Source: Synergistaceae bacterium UBA6101 | GTDB taxonomy: Bacteria; Synergistota; Synergistia; Synergistales; Synergistaceae | Assembly (NCBI GenBank): GCA_002428495.1 | Contig: DIWR01000011.1 | Location: forward strand, 222,491-286,490 | Direction of reading: 5' to 3' | Length of the DNA: 64,000 bases | In this document: positions 32,435 through 39,987 of the stretch, in pieces | Layout of the letters: each line of letters opens with the position of its first letter | Position numbering within the stretch: position 1 is the stretch's first letter | Notes under the pieces: model-generated | Database searches by the model: none | Seen by the model: only the letters and a program-made list of their open reading frames with translations | What the model was told of the DNA's origin: nothing | Made by a program: the position numbers and the translations under genes

Positions 32435-33476
32435 TATCTAATCTCTCTGACTCTTTCTTCATTACCTTTTCAGCTCCGCCCCAGCCCAGCAATTTTATCG
32501 CCACTGCTGTTCCGAGGGCGATCCCGGTGTATTCTGATATAAGTCTCCATGCGACTGCCATTACACCTGCAAGGTTCCATGGGACAAAAAGTCCAAATAC
32601 CGCCGCGGCTCCTCCCTCGGCAGCACCGCTTCCTCCAAAGGTGGGCACGAAGTACAGCAGGAAAAGGAGAAGGGATTCAGCAAGCATGCACTGCATATAC
32701 TCCACGTGGAAGCCTGCAGCCATTATCAGGCACGGCATGATCGAAAGGTATACCCACAAATGGACAACGGCCGTCAGGACTGAAAGCATGAACCAGTATT
32801 TACCGGTCGACTGGAAGAGCCTGATATTGGTGCTGTAGTTGTCTATCTCCCTGCTCGCCCAGCGGGCCGCCCCAAGCAGCAGGCGCGGCTTGAGGATGCC
32901 CATCCGCTTCATCTTTACAAGGAAACCGTTGCTCCATCTTTTTATCCAATGTGGCCTGGCGATGCTTACTGCGAGAAGGAAGGATGCGATCACGATAAAT
33001 ATCAGCACATAAACGACGAACCATTTAAGCATTGTATGTTTTTGAATAAAATCAGCTTCTGATACTATCGAGAAAGGTATTATCAGCGAGAGAAGAAATA
33101 TGATTTGAAGTGTCCTTACGAGGGTAATGGCAACTGATTTGCCTACAGAGACCCCGTTCTTGTAAAGCAGGTATATCTGGAATGGGCCGCCGCCGCTCTG
33201 CATTGGTGTTATAGCGCTTCCAAAATAATTTATCCATACCACCGATATTGTCTGCCTAAAGGAAAGATACTCCCCTGCCGCCCTTGCAAGAAATATAAAT
33301 TTGCATGCATCAAGACACCATCCCAACACCACAAGGAGCATGGCCAGGGAAAGAAGGACCGGGTTTGTATTTTCAAGTACATCGAATGTAGCTGAATCGA
33401 TACTTAGAAAAAGAACACTGATTATCGATACTATGACGATGCAGATAAATATCGTGAAACTCTTTCTTACTGTCAA
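32421..33476 (-). CDS. LPG-synthase-TM-type membrane protein (UPF0104)
   Basis: 351 residues from a TTG at 33476 with AAAGGAGG seven bases upstream; an ATG at 33527 lacks such a site. About eight hydrophobic segments are seen. The family marks are INYFGSAITPMQSGGGPFQIYLLYKNG, and near the C terminus FVPTFGGSGAAEGGAAAVFGLFVP. These belong to the lysylphosphatidylglycerol synthetase/AglD-like transmembrane family, of which the catalytic GNAT-like half is missing here. Such TM-only members are thought to move or flip lipids; the substrate is unknown. It overlaps the methyltransferase-like gene, suggesting a lipid-related pair. Confidence 0.88.
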   Translation of the reverse strand: MTVRKSFTIFICIVIVSIISVLFLSIDSATFDVLENTNPVLLSLAMLLVVLGWCLDACKFIFLARAAGEYLSFRQTISVVWINYFGSAITPMQSGGGPFQIYLLYKNGVSVGKSVAITLVRTLQIIFLLSLIIPFSIVSEADFIQKHTMLKWFVVYVLIFIVIASFLLAVSIARPHWIKRWSNGFLVKMKRMGILKPRLLLGAARWASREIDNYSTNIRLFQSTGKYWFMLSVLTAVVHLWVYLSIMPCLIMAAGFHVEYMQCMLAESLLLFLLYFVPTFGGSGAAEGGAAAVFGLFVPWNLAGVMAVAWRLISEYTGIALGTAVAIKLLGWGGAEKVMKKESERLDNVDK

Positions 33477-33583
33477 AATCCATCCTCCTTTGAGAACAAC
33501 GGATGAGGGATGGGGAATGCACAACAAAAATGTTTAGAGGATACTACCACAAGTAAACTTCTTTGTCCTGTACCATAATACAT

Positions 33584-34261
33584 TCAATTCATCTTAGCGG
33601 GGGTGAAAAAATCTTCAGGAATAAGGGGCAGCCCCTCCCGCCATGCAAAAGCAGCAGCTTTTGTACGGTCGCTGAGATCCAATTTTTTAAGGATATGGCT
33701 GACATGGTTTTTTACAGTCTTTTCCGAAAGGAAGATCCTTTCGGATATCTCTTTGTTTGTCAGTCCATGTGAAACCCAGTAAAGGACTTCTCTCTCCCGT
33801 TGAGTTATGTACTCCAGTGGGTCATCGCTCACAGGTCCGTCTGAAAAAGGTTTTTTCAAATATTCAATAACTTCGGAGCTTATGTATCGCTCTCCCCTGA
33901 TAATACTGCGAAGCGCTGTAAGAAACTCCGCAATGTCGCAGCTCTGTCTGACTGCACCCACAGAATCCATACCGCTCAAAAGTGAGAGCATGTCCGCGCT
34001 TCCATCCCTTATCAGAAACAGAAACCTTATGCCTCTGACGCTGCGCCTGATCTCCTTTGCAGCTTCCACTATCGTAAGGTCGGGGAGGATCTCGCCTATC
34101 ACTGCAATATCCGGCTGAAGATCAATGCAGTTCCTCAGTGCATCCACACCACTGCTGGCTCCCGACATTAATACAATTTCAGGTTCCTTTTCGAGAACCA
34201 TCTTAAGCGCATCGACAAAAAGATTGCTGCCGTCAGCCAGAACAATTTTGATCTTTTTCAT
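33584..34261 (-). CDS. NarL/FixJ-type response regulator with degenerate receiver
   Basis: 225 residues from the ATG at 34261 (MKKIKIVLADGSN); longer frames add no family sequence. The C-terminal LuxR-type helix-turn-helix is normal: LTQREREVLYWVSHGL-like (ITQREREVL), NKEISERIFLSEKTVKNHVSHILKKL. The receiver keeps the fold (PDLTIVEAAKEIR) but the phosphorylated Asp is missing: the VLMD position reads VIGE (PDIAVIGEILPD). The Lys of the switch is Arg (GAVRQ), and the acidic pair after strand 1 is reduced to ADGSN. I infer phosphorylation-independent activity. No sensor kinase is adjacent. The promoter region is shared with the divergent ttcA-like gene. Confidence 0.88.
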   Translation of the reverse strand: MKKIKIVLADGSNLFVDALKMVLEKEPEIVLMSGASSGVDALRNCIDLQPDIAVIGEILPDLTIVEAAKEIRRSVRGIRFLFLIRDGSADMLSLLSGMDSVGAVRQSCDIAEFLTALRSIIRGERYISSEVIEYLKKPFSDGPVSDDPLEYITQREREVLYWVSHGLTNKEISERIFLSEKTVKNHVSHILKKLDLSDRTKAAAFAWREGLPLIPEDFFTPAKMN

Positions 34262-34327
34262 AAAAACCTGCTCCATCTGTGATAGGATAAGCTGCATACT
34301 TACAAGATATCCAGGGAGGTATCCCCT

Positions 34328-35065
34328 CTGAAAGAAGATTTTACAGAAAAATACCCCATATCGCAAAAGATCATGCGCTTTGTCGGTGAAGCCATCCGTG
34401 ATTATAGCATGATAGTACCAGGAGACAGAATAATGATAGGCCTTTCAGGCGGCAAAGACAGCCTGATCCTCTCTCTTGCACTTGCTGTGCTCCGCCGCAG
34501 AAGCCCGGTAAAATTCGGCCTCACTGCATGTATTATCGATCAGACGGGCGGCACGATGGACACATCTTTGCTTGAAAAGTTCATGGCTGAGCTGGATATT
34601 CCGCTAAGCATTTTTGATCACCCGACATACAGCATTATGGAGGAGAGGGATGAAAGATCTCCCTGCAGTCTCTGTGCGAACCTACGAAGGGGAATTCTTG
34701 CCGCCCAGGCAAAGGAAGCCGGAACAAACGTTCTTGCGCTCGGGCACCATAAGGATGATGCTGTAGAGACAGTCCTGCTCAATCTTTTCTATGGAGGAAG
34801 GTTCAAGTGTTATCAGCCTAATATGTTCATGACCAGGACCGAGGTAAAGGTCATCAGGCCGCTTATCTACATCGAGGAAAGAAGGATAGCACTCGAAGCA
34901 GCGCGACTCGATCTCCCGGTAACAAGCGCATGCTGCCCTTACAGCGAAAAGTCAAAACGGCTGTCTGCCAAAAAGATCCTCGAAGAGATGGAGAAAGAGA
35001 TCCCTGAAATAAAAAGCAACGTGATCCATGCACTAAAAAACGTGCTGGAAAGCGATGTCTGGTAA
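34328..35065 (+). CDS. TtcA-like PP-loop ATPase (tRNA 2-thiocytidine type)
   Basis: 245 residues if started at a CTG (34328), with GGAGG at 34315-34319, eight bases upstream. The first ATG (34373) gives 230 residues but has no Shine-Dalgarno and cuts into the helix that precedes FVGEAIRDYSMI in this family. The PP-loop SGGKDS, the CxxC (SPCSLCANLRRG) and GHHKDDAVETVLLNLFYGG are intact, with the third Cys pair in SACCPYSEKSKR. TtcA-type enzymes adenylate and thiolate C32 of tRNAs using an Fe-S cluster. It faces away from the atypical regulator gene and may share its control region. Confidence 0.88.
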   Translation: MKEDFTEKYPISQKIMRFVGEAIRDYSMIVPGDRIMIGLSGGKDSLILSLALAVLRRRSPVKFGLTACIIDQTGGTMDTSLLEKFMAELDIPLSIFDHPTYSIMEERDERSPCSLCANLRRGILAAQAKEAGTNVLALGHHKDDAVETVLLNLFYGGRFKCYQPNMFMTRTEVKVIRPLIYIEERRIALEAARLDLPVTSACCPYSEKSKRLSAKKILEEMEKEIPEIKSNVIHALKNVLESDVW

Positions 35066-35094
35066 ATTCGTAAAATATACGGCTGACGGGGATA

Positions 35095-36009
35095 CTATTT
35101 TCTTGCCAACCCTTTCATCTCTTCAAGCCTTGAACAGCCGTACTGACTGACATACCTTTCAAGGCCTTCGCTTATTTCTTTTCCCACGCCAAGGTTTCTG
35201 AAGAAAGCCGTACCGACTTCAACGGCGGACGCACCCGCAAGGATCATTGCAGCACAGTCTGATGCAGAAGAAACTCCCCCGCATCCTATAACCGGTATAC
35301 TGACAGCTCCGCAGACCTGCCAGACGAGACGAAGGGCAAGGGGGAATATTGCCGGACCTGAGAGACCGGCAACTACCCGGTCAAAGGCCGGTTTTGCCTT
35401 TTGCATGTCCATACCCATACCAAGCCATGTGTTTGCGGCAACTATGGCATCGGCACCCTCTGCTTCTATCGCTCGTGCAACATCTTCAGGGCAGGGCGTC
35501 TGGGGAGTCATCTTCACCCAAAGATCGCCTTTCCATGACTTTCTGGCAGCACGGACGGCTTTTGCCGCGCTTGATGGGTCTACCCCCCATGCCATCCCGT
35601 CCCCGTCAACGTTGGGACATGAGATATTCAGCTCGGCAGCAGCGAGAGCACCGGTATCCTGAAGTATCCTTAGCGTTTCTGAAGTCTCTTCTGCGCTTTC
35701 CATGACCACATTGGCAATTACAGGGACCGGACAGTCCTTCGTCATCTGCAGATATTTTTCAACAAAACCGATTGCTCCGACGTTCTGAAGCCCTATGCTG
35801 TTCAGAACTCCGGCCGGTGTCTCCCATAGCCTTATTCCTTTATTGCCGCATCTGGGGCTTAGGCTGATGGCCTTTGTACAGATCGCGCCGATCCCCGCAA
35901 GCCTTTCAGCCTTCCAGAAATCCTCTTCATACGGCCAGACACCGGATGCAGGGATAACAGGCCATTTAAGATCTATCTTTCCAACTTTCATCATCATGTC
36001 AATTCCCAT
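35095..36009 (-). CDS. pyrD: dihydroorotate dehydrogenase B, catalytic subunit
   Basis: 304 residues. Marks of the class 1B enzyme are KWPVIPASGVW, KAISLSPRCGNKGIRLWETPAGVLNSIGLQNVG, the catalytic Cys in NISCPNVDGDGMAWG, KMTPQTPCPEDVARAIEAEGADAIVAANT, and the FMN-binding IPVIGCGGVSSASDCAAMILAGASAVEVGTA region (each in short pieces). It oxidises dihydroorotate to orotate and passes electrons to NAD through PyrK. The start overlaps the pyrK stop by 11 bases, so the two subunits are coupled. Confidence 0.96.
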   Translation of the reverse strand: MGIDMMMKVGKIDLKWPVIPASGVWPYEEDFWKAERLAGIGAICTKAISLSPRCGNKGIRLWETPAGVLNSIGLQNVGAIGFVEKYLQMTKDCPVPVIANVVMESAEETSETLRILQDTGALAAAELNISCPNVDGDGMAWGVDPSSAAKAVRAARKSWKGDLWVKMTPQTPCPEDVARAIEAEGADAIVAANTWLGMGMDMQKAKPAFDRVVAGLSGPAIFPLALRLVWQVCGAVSIPVIGCGGVSSASDCAAMILAGASAVEVGTAFFRNLGVGKEISEGLERYVSQYGCSRLEEMKGLARK

Positions 36010-36790
36010 AGTCTGTCACCTCATCGGCCCTGAAGAGAGACTGGTCGGCGCAAAGCCTCTTTTGTCCGTTCACTGTCTCTACGACACAGCCCATGCAGCC
36101 TCCGTAGCCGCACGCCATCCTCTTGTCCAGCGAAAAATAGAGCTTTTCAGTTTCATCTTCGTAGTGCTTTTTTAGGGCCTTCAAAAACCCCGGAGGACCG
36201 CAGGACCATATCTTCTCACTTTCTCCAAGTCCTTTGGGCAAGACTTTGAACATGCTGTTTCCTTCTCCAAAAGTGCCGTCATCTGTGAAAATGCGAACCT
36301 TTGGAATGAGTTCGGATATGCGGGCAGCATACTTTTCATAACCGCATCCAGGGATCCCAAGGAATATATCTGCAACTTTTTCAGGATATTTCTTTGCAAA
36401 ATAGAGGAAGGTGGCAATGCCTGCTCCTCCCGCGGCAATGTTTATTTTTCCGTCGACAGAGGGCAACGGGACTCCGAATGGCCCCCTCAGCCTTACTTCG
36501 CTTCCGGGAGACATCCTAAGCATCATCTCTGTCCCTCTTCCTATCACCATGTAACAGACAGACAATTCGCCCTTTATGACATCAACGTCAGCAACTGCGA
36601 AAGGCCTCCCCAGCAGGGGATCATTGCTGGCTGAGGGGAATACCATCACGCATGTTCCAGGCAAGATCCGTTCCGCCAGTTCCCTGCATCTGACTGTGAG
36701 CCAGCCTATTTTGTCCGAGAGCGCTTCGGATGATACAACGATACACTTAAAATCATCTATTTTATTGGTATGGCTGCAAGTATCAGACAT
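35999..36790 (-). CDS. pyrK: dihydroorotate dehydrogenase B, electron transfer subunit
   Basis: 263 residues. FAD-binding part near the N terminus (GTCVMVFPSASNDPLLGRPFAVADVD), NAD-binding part (INIAAGGAGIATFLYFAKKY, IWSCGPPGFLKALKKHY), and the C-terminal 2Fe-2S ligands in MACGYGGCMGCVVETV and RLCADQSLF. All four expected cysteines are visible. It completes the PyrDK complex for pyrimidine synthesis. No other pyr gene is in the window. It is divergent from the encapsulin operon. Confidence 0.96.
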   Translation of the reverse strand: MSDTCSHTNKIDDFKCIVVSSEALSDKIGWLTVRCRELAERILPGTCVMVFPSASNDPLLGRPFAVADVDVIKGELSVCYMVIGRGTEMMLRMSPGSEVRLRGPFGVPLPSVDGKINIAAGGAGIATFLYFAKKYPEKVADIFLGIPGCGYEKYAARISELIPKVRIFTDDGTFGEGNSMFKVLPKGLGESEKIWSCGPPGFLKALKKHYEDETEKLYFSLDKRMACGYGGCMGCVVETVNGQKRLCADQSLFRADEVTDYGN

Positions 36791-36889
36791 TCACTTTCCC
36801 CCGTAAAAACAAAGATCGTCTATCTGTGAACATAAAAAAATAAAACCTCGTCAATTCTAACATTCGAGGCCTCAATACGCCATCTTGCC

Positions 36890-36919
36890 TTGCCCCTGAA
36901 AGTTGATTCGGGTTATAAT
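36890..36919 (+). promoter_or_regulatory. putative promoter of the encapsulin operon
   Basis: TTGCCC (36890-36895) and a perfect TATAAT (36914-36919) with an 18-base spacer, about 60 bases ahead of the cargo gene. The -35 box is weak, so an activator or a regulated promoter is possible; I see no clear Fur-like box. Confidence 0.5.
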
Positions 36920-36980
36920 CACTGCTGATAAGAGTTAACAAATATTTTAATTCATTTATAAAATGAAAGGGGTAATATGA

Positions 36981-37325
36981 ATGGCATACTCAGAACCTTA
37001 CGACAAGATGGACAGCAAGACCCTCGACATTTCAAAAGCAATTACCAGCCTTCGCGAAGAGCTTGAAGCAGTAGACTGGTACAATCAAAGAGTCGTCACA
37101 GCAACAGACGAAGAACTCAAACGCATAATGGCGCATAACAGGGATGAAGAAAAAGAACATGCAGCCATGCTGATAGAGTGGATCCGCCGCAACATGGACG
37201 AATGGGATAAGGAACTGAAAGACTATCTGTTTACTTCAGCTCCCCTGGGCGAACACGAGGAAGCAGCAGGCGGAGAACATACATCTGAAAGCAGCCTTCC
37301 CAACCTTGGGATAGGAAAACTTTAA
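36981..37325 (+). CDS. encapsulated ferritin-like protein (EncFtn)
   Basis: 114 residues. The helical core matches encapsulated ferritins: REELEAVDWYNQRV and MAHNRDEEKEHAAMLIEWIRR, which contain the two metal-binding Glu sites and the His of the ferroxidase centre. After an acidic linker, the C terminus LPNLGIGKL is a typical encapsulin-targeting peptide (hydrophobic, with Gly and a basic residue). The protein oxidises Fe(II) and feeds iron into the shell. It is followed 28 bases later by the encapsulin gene, and the GGGG-rich site ahead of the ATG is a good ribosome-binding site. Confidence 0.94.
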   Translation: MAYSEPYDKMDSKTLDISKAITSLREELEAVDWYNQRVVTATDEELKRIMAHNRDEEKEHAAMLIEWIRRNMDEWDKELKDYLFTSAPLGEHEEAAGGEHTSESSLPNLGIGKL

Positions 37326-37353
37326 GACTTATACACTAAAGGGGGATAAAAAG

Positions 37354-38163
37354 ATGGATATTCTTAAAAGATCATTGGCACCAATTTTCCCGGCTGCATG
37401 GGATGAGATCGACGAACAGGCAACAACAGTACTCAAGGGAGTAATTGCAGGAAGAAAGGTCGTCGACGTCAAGGGGCCGCTCGGATGGAACACCGACGCT
37501 GTCTCTGAAGGCACACTTTCACTTGTGGAAGAGTCTCCGGTCGAAGACGTAAGCTACGGCATCCGTGAATCACTTCCCCTCGTGGAACTCAGAGTGCCAT
37601 TTACTATGTCGATGTGGGATCTTGATGACATAAGCAGGAATTCAAAGACGGTTGATTTTACTCCTGTCATCGAAGCCGCCCGCAAAGCAGCTCTCTTTGA
37701 AGATACAGCAGTATTCCAGGGGCTTGAAGAAGCAGGCATACTCGGCCTGGAGCTTGAAGCCGACAATGAACCTGTAGAGATCAAGCTTGATGACGAATCG
37801 ATCCTTGAAGCTGTCGTGGAAGCAATGCTGACCCTTGCCAACCGTTCCATGGAAGGCCCATACGCATTGGTCTGCTCACTCCCGCTCTGGACAAAGATCA
37901 AGACATCGGCCAAAGGCTACCCCCTCCTCAAGAGGGTCAAAGATGCTCTCGGAGACGACTGCCGTATAGTTCTTTCGCCTCAGTACGAAACATCGATGCT
38001 TGTATCGATGAAAGAGGGCAACAGCGAACTGATAATCGGGCAGGACTTCTCCATCGGCTACCAGTCACACACGAACACAGAAGTCAACTTCTACATCACA
38101 GAGACCTTCACCTTCAGGGTGCTGGCCCCAGAGTCGATCGTACCCTTCAAAATAGCCGAATAA
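37354..38163 (+). CDS. encapsulin shell protein (family 1)
   Basis: 269 residues, the normal length of a T=1 encapsulin with the HK97 fold. Marks are MDILKRSLAPIFPAAWDEID at the start, RKVVDVKGPLGW, LVELRVPFTMSMWDLDDI, RAALFED-type KAALFEDTAVFQGL, and the C-terminal QDFSIGYQSH and FTFRVLAPESIVPFK. It assembles into a 20-24 nm protein compartment that takes up the ferritin-like cargo encoded just upstream, giving iron storage and oxidative protection. A stem-loop terminator follows the stop. Confidence 0.96.
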   Translation: MDILKRSLAPIFPAAWDEIDEQATTVLKGVIAGRKVVDVKGPLGWNTDAVSEGTLSLVEESPVEDVSYGIRESLPLVELRVPFTMSMWDLDDISRNSKTVDFTPVIEAARKAALFEDTAVFQGLEEAGILGLELEADNEPVEIKLDDESILEAVVEAMLTLANRSMEGPYALVCSLPLWTKIKTSAKGYPLLKRVKDALGDDCRIVLSPQYETSMLVSMKEGNSELIIGQDFSIGYQSHTNTEVNFYITETFTFRVLAPESIVPFKIAE

Positions 38164-38197
38164 GCAAAGTTCTTTAAAGCGACTTAAAAAACATAAA

Positions 38198-38236
38198 AAA
38201 GTCAGTGGGGAAGAAGTTGATCCCCACTGACTTTTA
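38198..38236. terminator. Rho-independent terminator of the encapsulin operon
   Basis: AAAGTCAGTGGGG (38198-38210) and CCCCACTGACTTT (38222-38234) form a 13-bp perfect stem with flanking A's and T's, 35 bases after the encapsulin stop. Confidence 0.92.
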
Positions 38237-38877
38237 TTGCAATGAATTATTCTTTACGCTCCGTTGACCTCTGATCGTCTTCCCGGTATGCCTTCGATCA
38301 GGTAGGAGCTGTTCCTCGAATGAGGGACATTTCAAATCGAGCTATTCGTATTCATTTGCAAATTATTGTCTTGACATTGGGGGGCAATTTACGGGACCGA
38401 AGGCTGCGTTTCGTATGGTCTGTCCAGCCACTCCGGTAAGGGGCTGAACGTAAAGAGATTCAGTCTTAACATCGCACTCATTACGGAGAAGGAACATTCC
38501 ATTTTTGAGAGATGGTAAAGCCATCTTATTAGTTGCAGCATAAGGGCCCGTTTGTTATTTACCTGAGCGAATCAGCTCTTAGCAGATGAGAAAAGATCAT
38601 CGCCACCAATTGGACCTTTTGTTAACCATTATTGCGATAATAAGATATAATAGTTTATGAAAATATAAAACTATCACCAATCAAAACTTATCAATAAAAA
38701 GCATTTTACAACATGAAAATAAATTCCTATTAAAGGAACCATATAAAAAACAAACTCCCATTTGAAAAATAGTCTTCAGAATAATTTACGATTGATTGTT
38801 TCAAGCTTGGGCTCTTATTAATTTTGACTTGAAATTTTTTGAAATCAATAAAGTTAATAATTGGAGATAGATTGATG
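38237..38877. other. non-coding border of the CRISPR-Cas locus
   Basis: About 640 bases without a supported gene. The A+T content rises from about 38590 on, and a TATAAT occurs at 38646-38651 without a well-spaced -35 box, so it could be a cas promoter only with an activator. The first part could be eroded sequence. Confidence 0.45.
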
Positions 38878-39090
38878 TCAAATACCATGTTTAAACACTT
38901 TATTACGAATCGTTCCAGTGAAAGTAGCCTATCAAAAATCATTTCCGCCATTATGCCCAAAACTTCTTTGTTGGATACTCTTGTTGATTCTTTCAATCTT
39001 TCAGGTATCAAAGAAATTTATCAGGAAATTTTCAACAAACAAATGCGTGCGCTTGTTGGACTTGATCTTGATAAAGAAATCCAAAATTAA
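38878..39090 (+). CDS. 70-residue hypothetical, possibly 5' part of a broken gene
   Basis: Starts with an ATG preceded by GGAGATAG at a good distance and ends at a TAA (39088). The same frame then stays open without another stop through 39282 and directly into cas5. The frame therefore looks like one ~135-residue gene broken by a single nonsense codon, or a short leader gene ahead of cas5. The product is Ser/Leu/Ile-rich with alternating helices (LLDTLVDSFNLSGIKEIYQ) and no motif I know. It may be a lost or lineage-specific member of the cas operon. Confidence 0.4.
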   Translation, partial: SNTMFKHFITNRSSESSLSKIISAIMPKTSLLDTLVDSFNLSGIKEIYQEIFNKQMRALVGLDLDKEIQN

Positions 39091-39282
39091 TTATTTGCAC
39101 TCGATTTGCGCACAAAAAAGCAAAACAGTTCCTTGCAGCAGCGTTCAGATTTCAACGAAGTTCTTGTTGATCTTTTTAATACAACTAACTATTTTGAAAA
39201 TAAAGATACTAAGAAGCGTTCAAAATTTATTACGGAAAGAAGAAACATTGGTCTGCTTGATTTGAATGAAAGGAGGATTTTT

Positions 39283-39987
39283 ATGGTGCGATTGTCTTAT
39301 CCCATTGAAATGGAGATAGCCGGCAATACCGCAATGTGGACAAGACCGGATACCGGTGACTGTCCGGTCAGCTATCCAGCCCCAACATATTCTGCGGCCA
39401 AGGCAATATTTGAATCAGTATTATGGGGGCCGGATGTTGAAATAATCCCCACAAAAGTGGAGTTGTGTGCGCCTATCCAATACCACTCTTATTGCACAAA
39501 CTATGGAGGCCCTTTGCGTAATCCTAAATCGATTAAAGAGGGAAATAATTATCAGTTGTATGCCACCGTGTTAATTGATGTCTGTTATAGACTGTACGCA
39601 GAAGTTGTCCCAAATAAAGAAAAAAACAGATTGCCGGAAAGTGCTGTGCAATGGGATAAAAAAACGACCTCACCTGGTCATGCTTATCAAAGCATTTTTG
39701 AAAGACGACTCAAACGAGGTCAGTGCTATTCCATTCCGGCATTAGGATGGAAAGAGTTCACCCCCTCTTATTTTGGCCGATTTCGTGACTCAACACAGTT
39801 GCTGTCTGATTTGCCGCCCGTTTTCATACCGTCTATGTTAAGACTGGTCTTTTCCAAAGGATATACCCCTCTGGACTCCTATTTAAAAAAGGATTTTTCT
39901 CCGGTTTCCTATGTATATGACAATGATCTCGTCATTCAAAACGGTGTGCTGGAGTATCCGCAAAGGGATGGAAGCTATGCTAAATGA
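39283..39987 (+). CDS. cas5: Cas5c (Cas5d), type I-C pre-crRNA endonuclease
   Basis: 234 residues from an ATG with AAGGAGG eight bases upstream. N-terminal RAMP-like fold with LSYPIEMEIAGNTAMWTRPD and TYSAAKAIFESVLW; these are typical of Cas5d, which in type I-C takes the role of Cas6 and cuts the pre-crRNA. The family's catalytic Tyr/Lys/His candidates lie in the region YHSYCTNYGG, but I cannot assign them with certainty. LRLVFSKGYTPLDSYLKKDF near the end fits the family. It overlaps the start of cas8c. Confidence 0.93.
   Translation: MVRLSYPIEMEIAGNTAMWTRPDTGDCPVSYPAPTYSAAKAIFESVLWGPDVEIIPTKVELCAPIQYHSYCTNYGGPLRNPKSIKEGNNYQLYATVLIDVCYRLYAEVVPNKEKNRLPESAVQWDKKTTSPGHAYQSIFERRLKRGQCYSIPALGWKEFTPSYFGRFRDSTQLLSDLPPVFIPSMLRLVFSKGYTPLDSYLKKDFSPVSYVYDNDLVIQNGVLEYPQRDGSYAK

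Noticed and set aside
38619..38651. Promoter of the cas operon (TTGTTA and TATAAT)
   Set aside because: The distance of 21 bases between the boxes is too long for a normal sigma-70 promoter.
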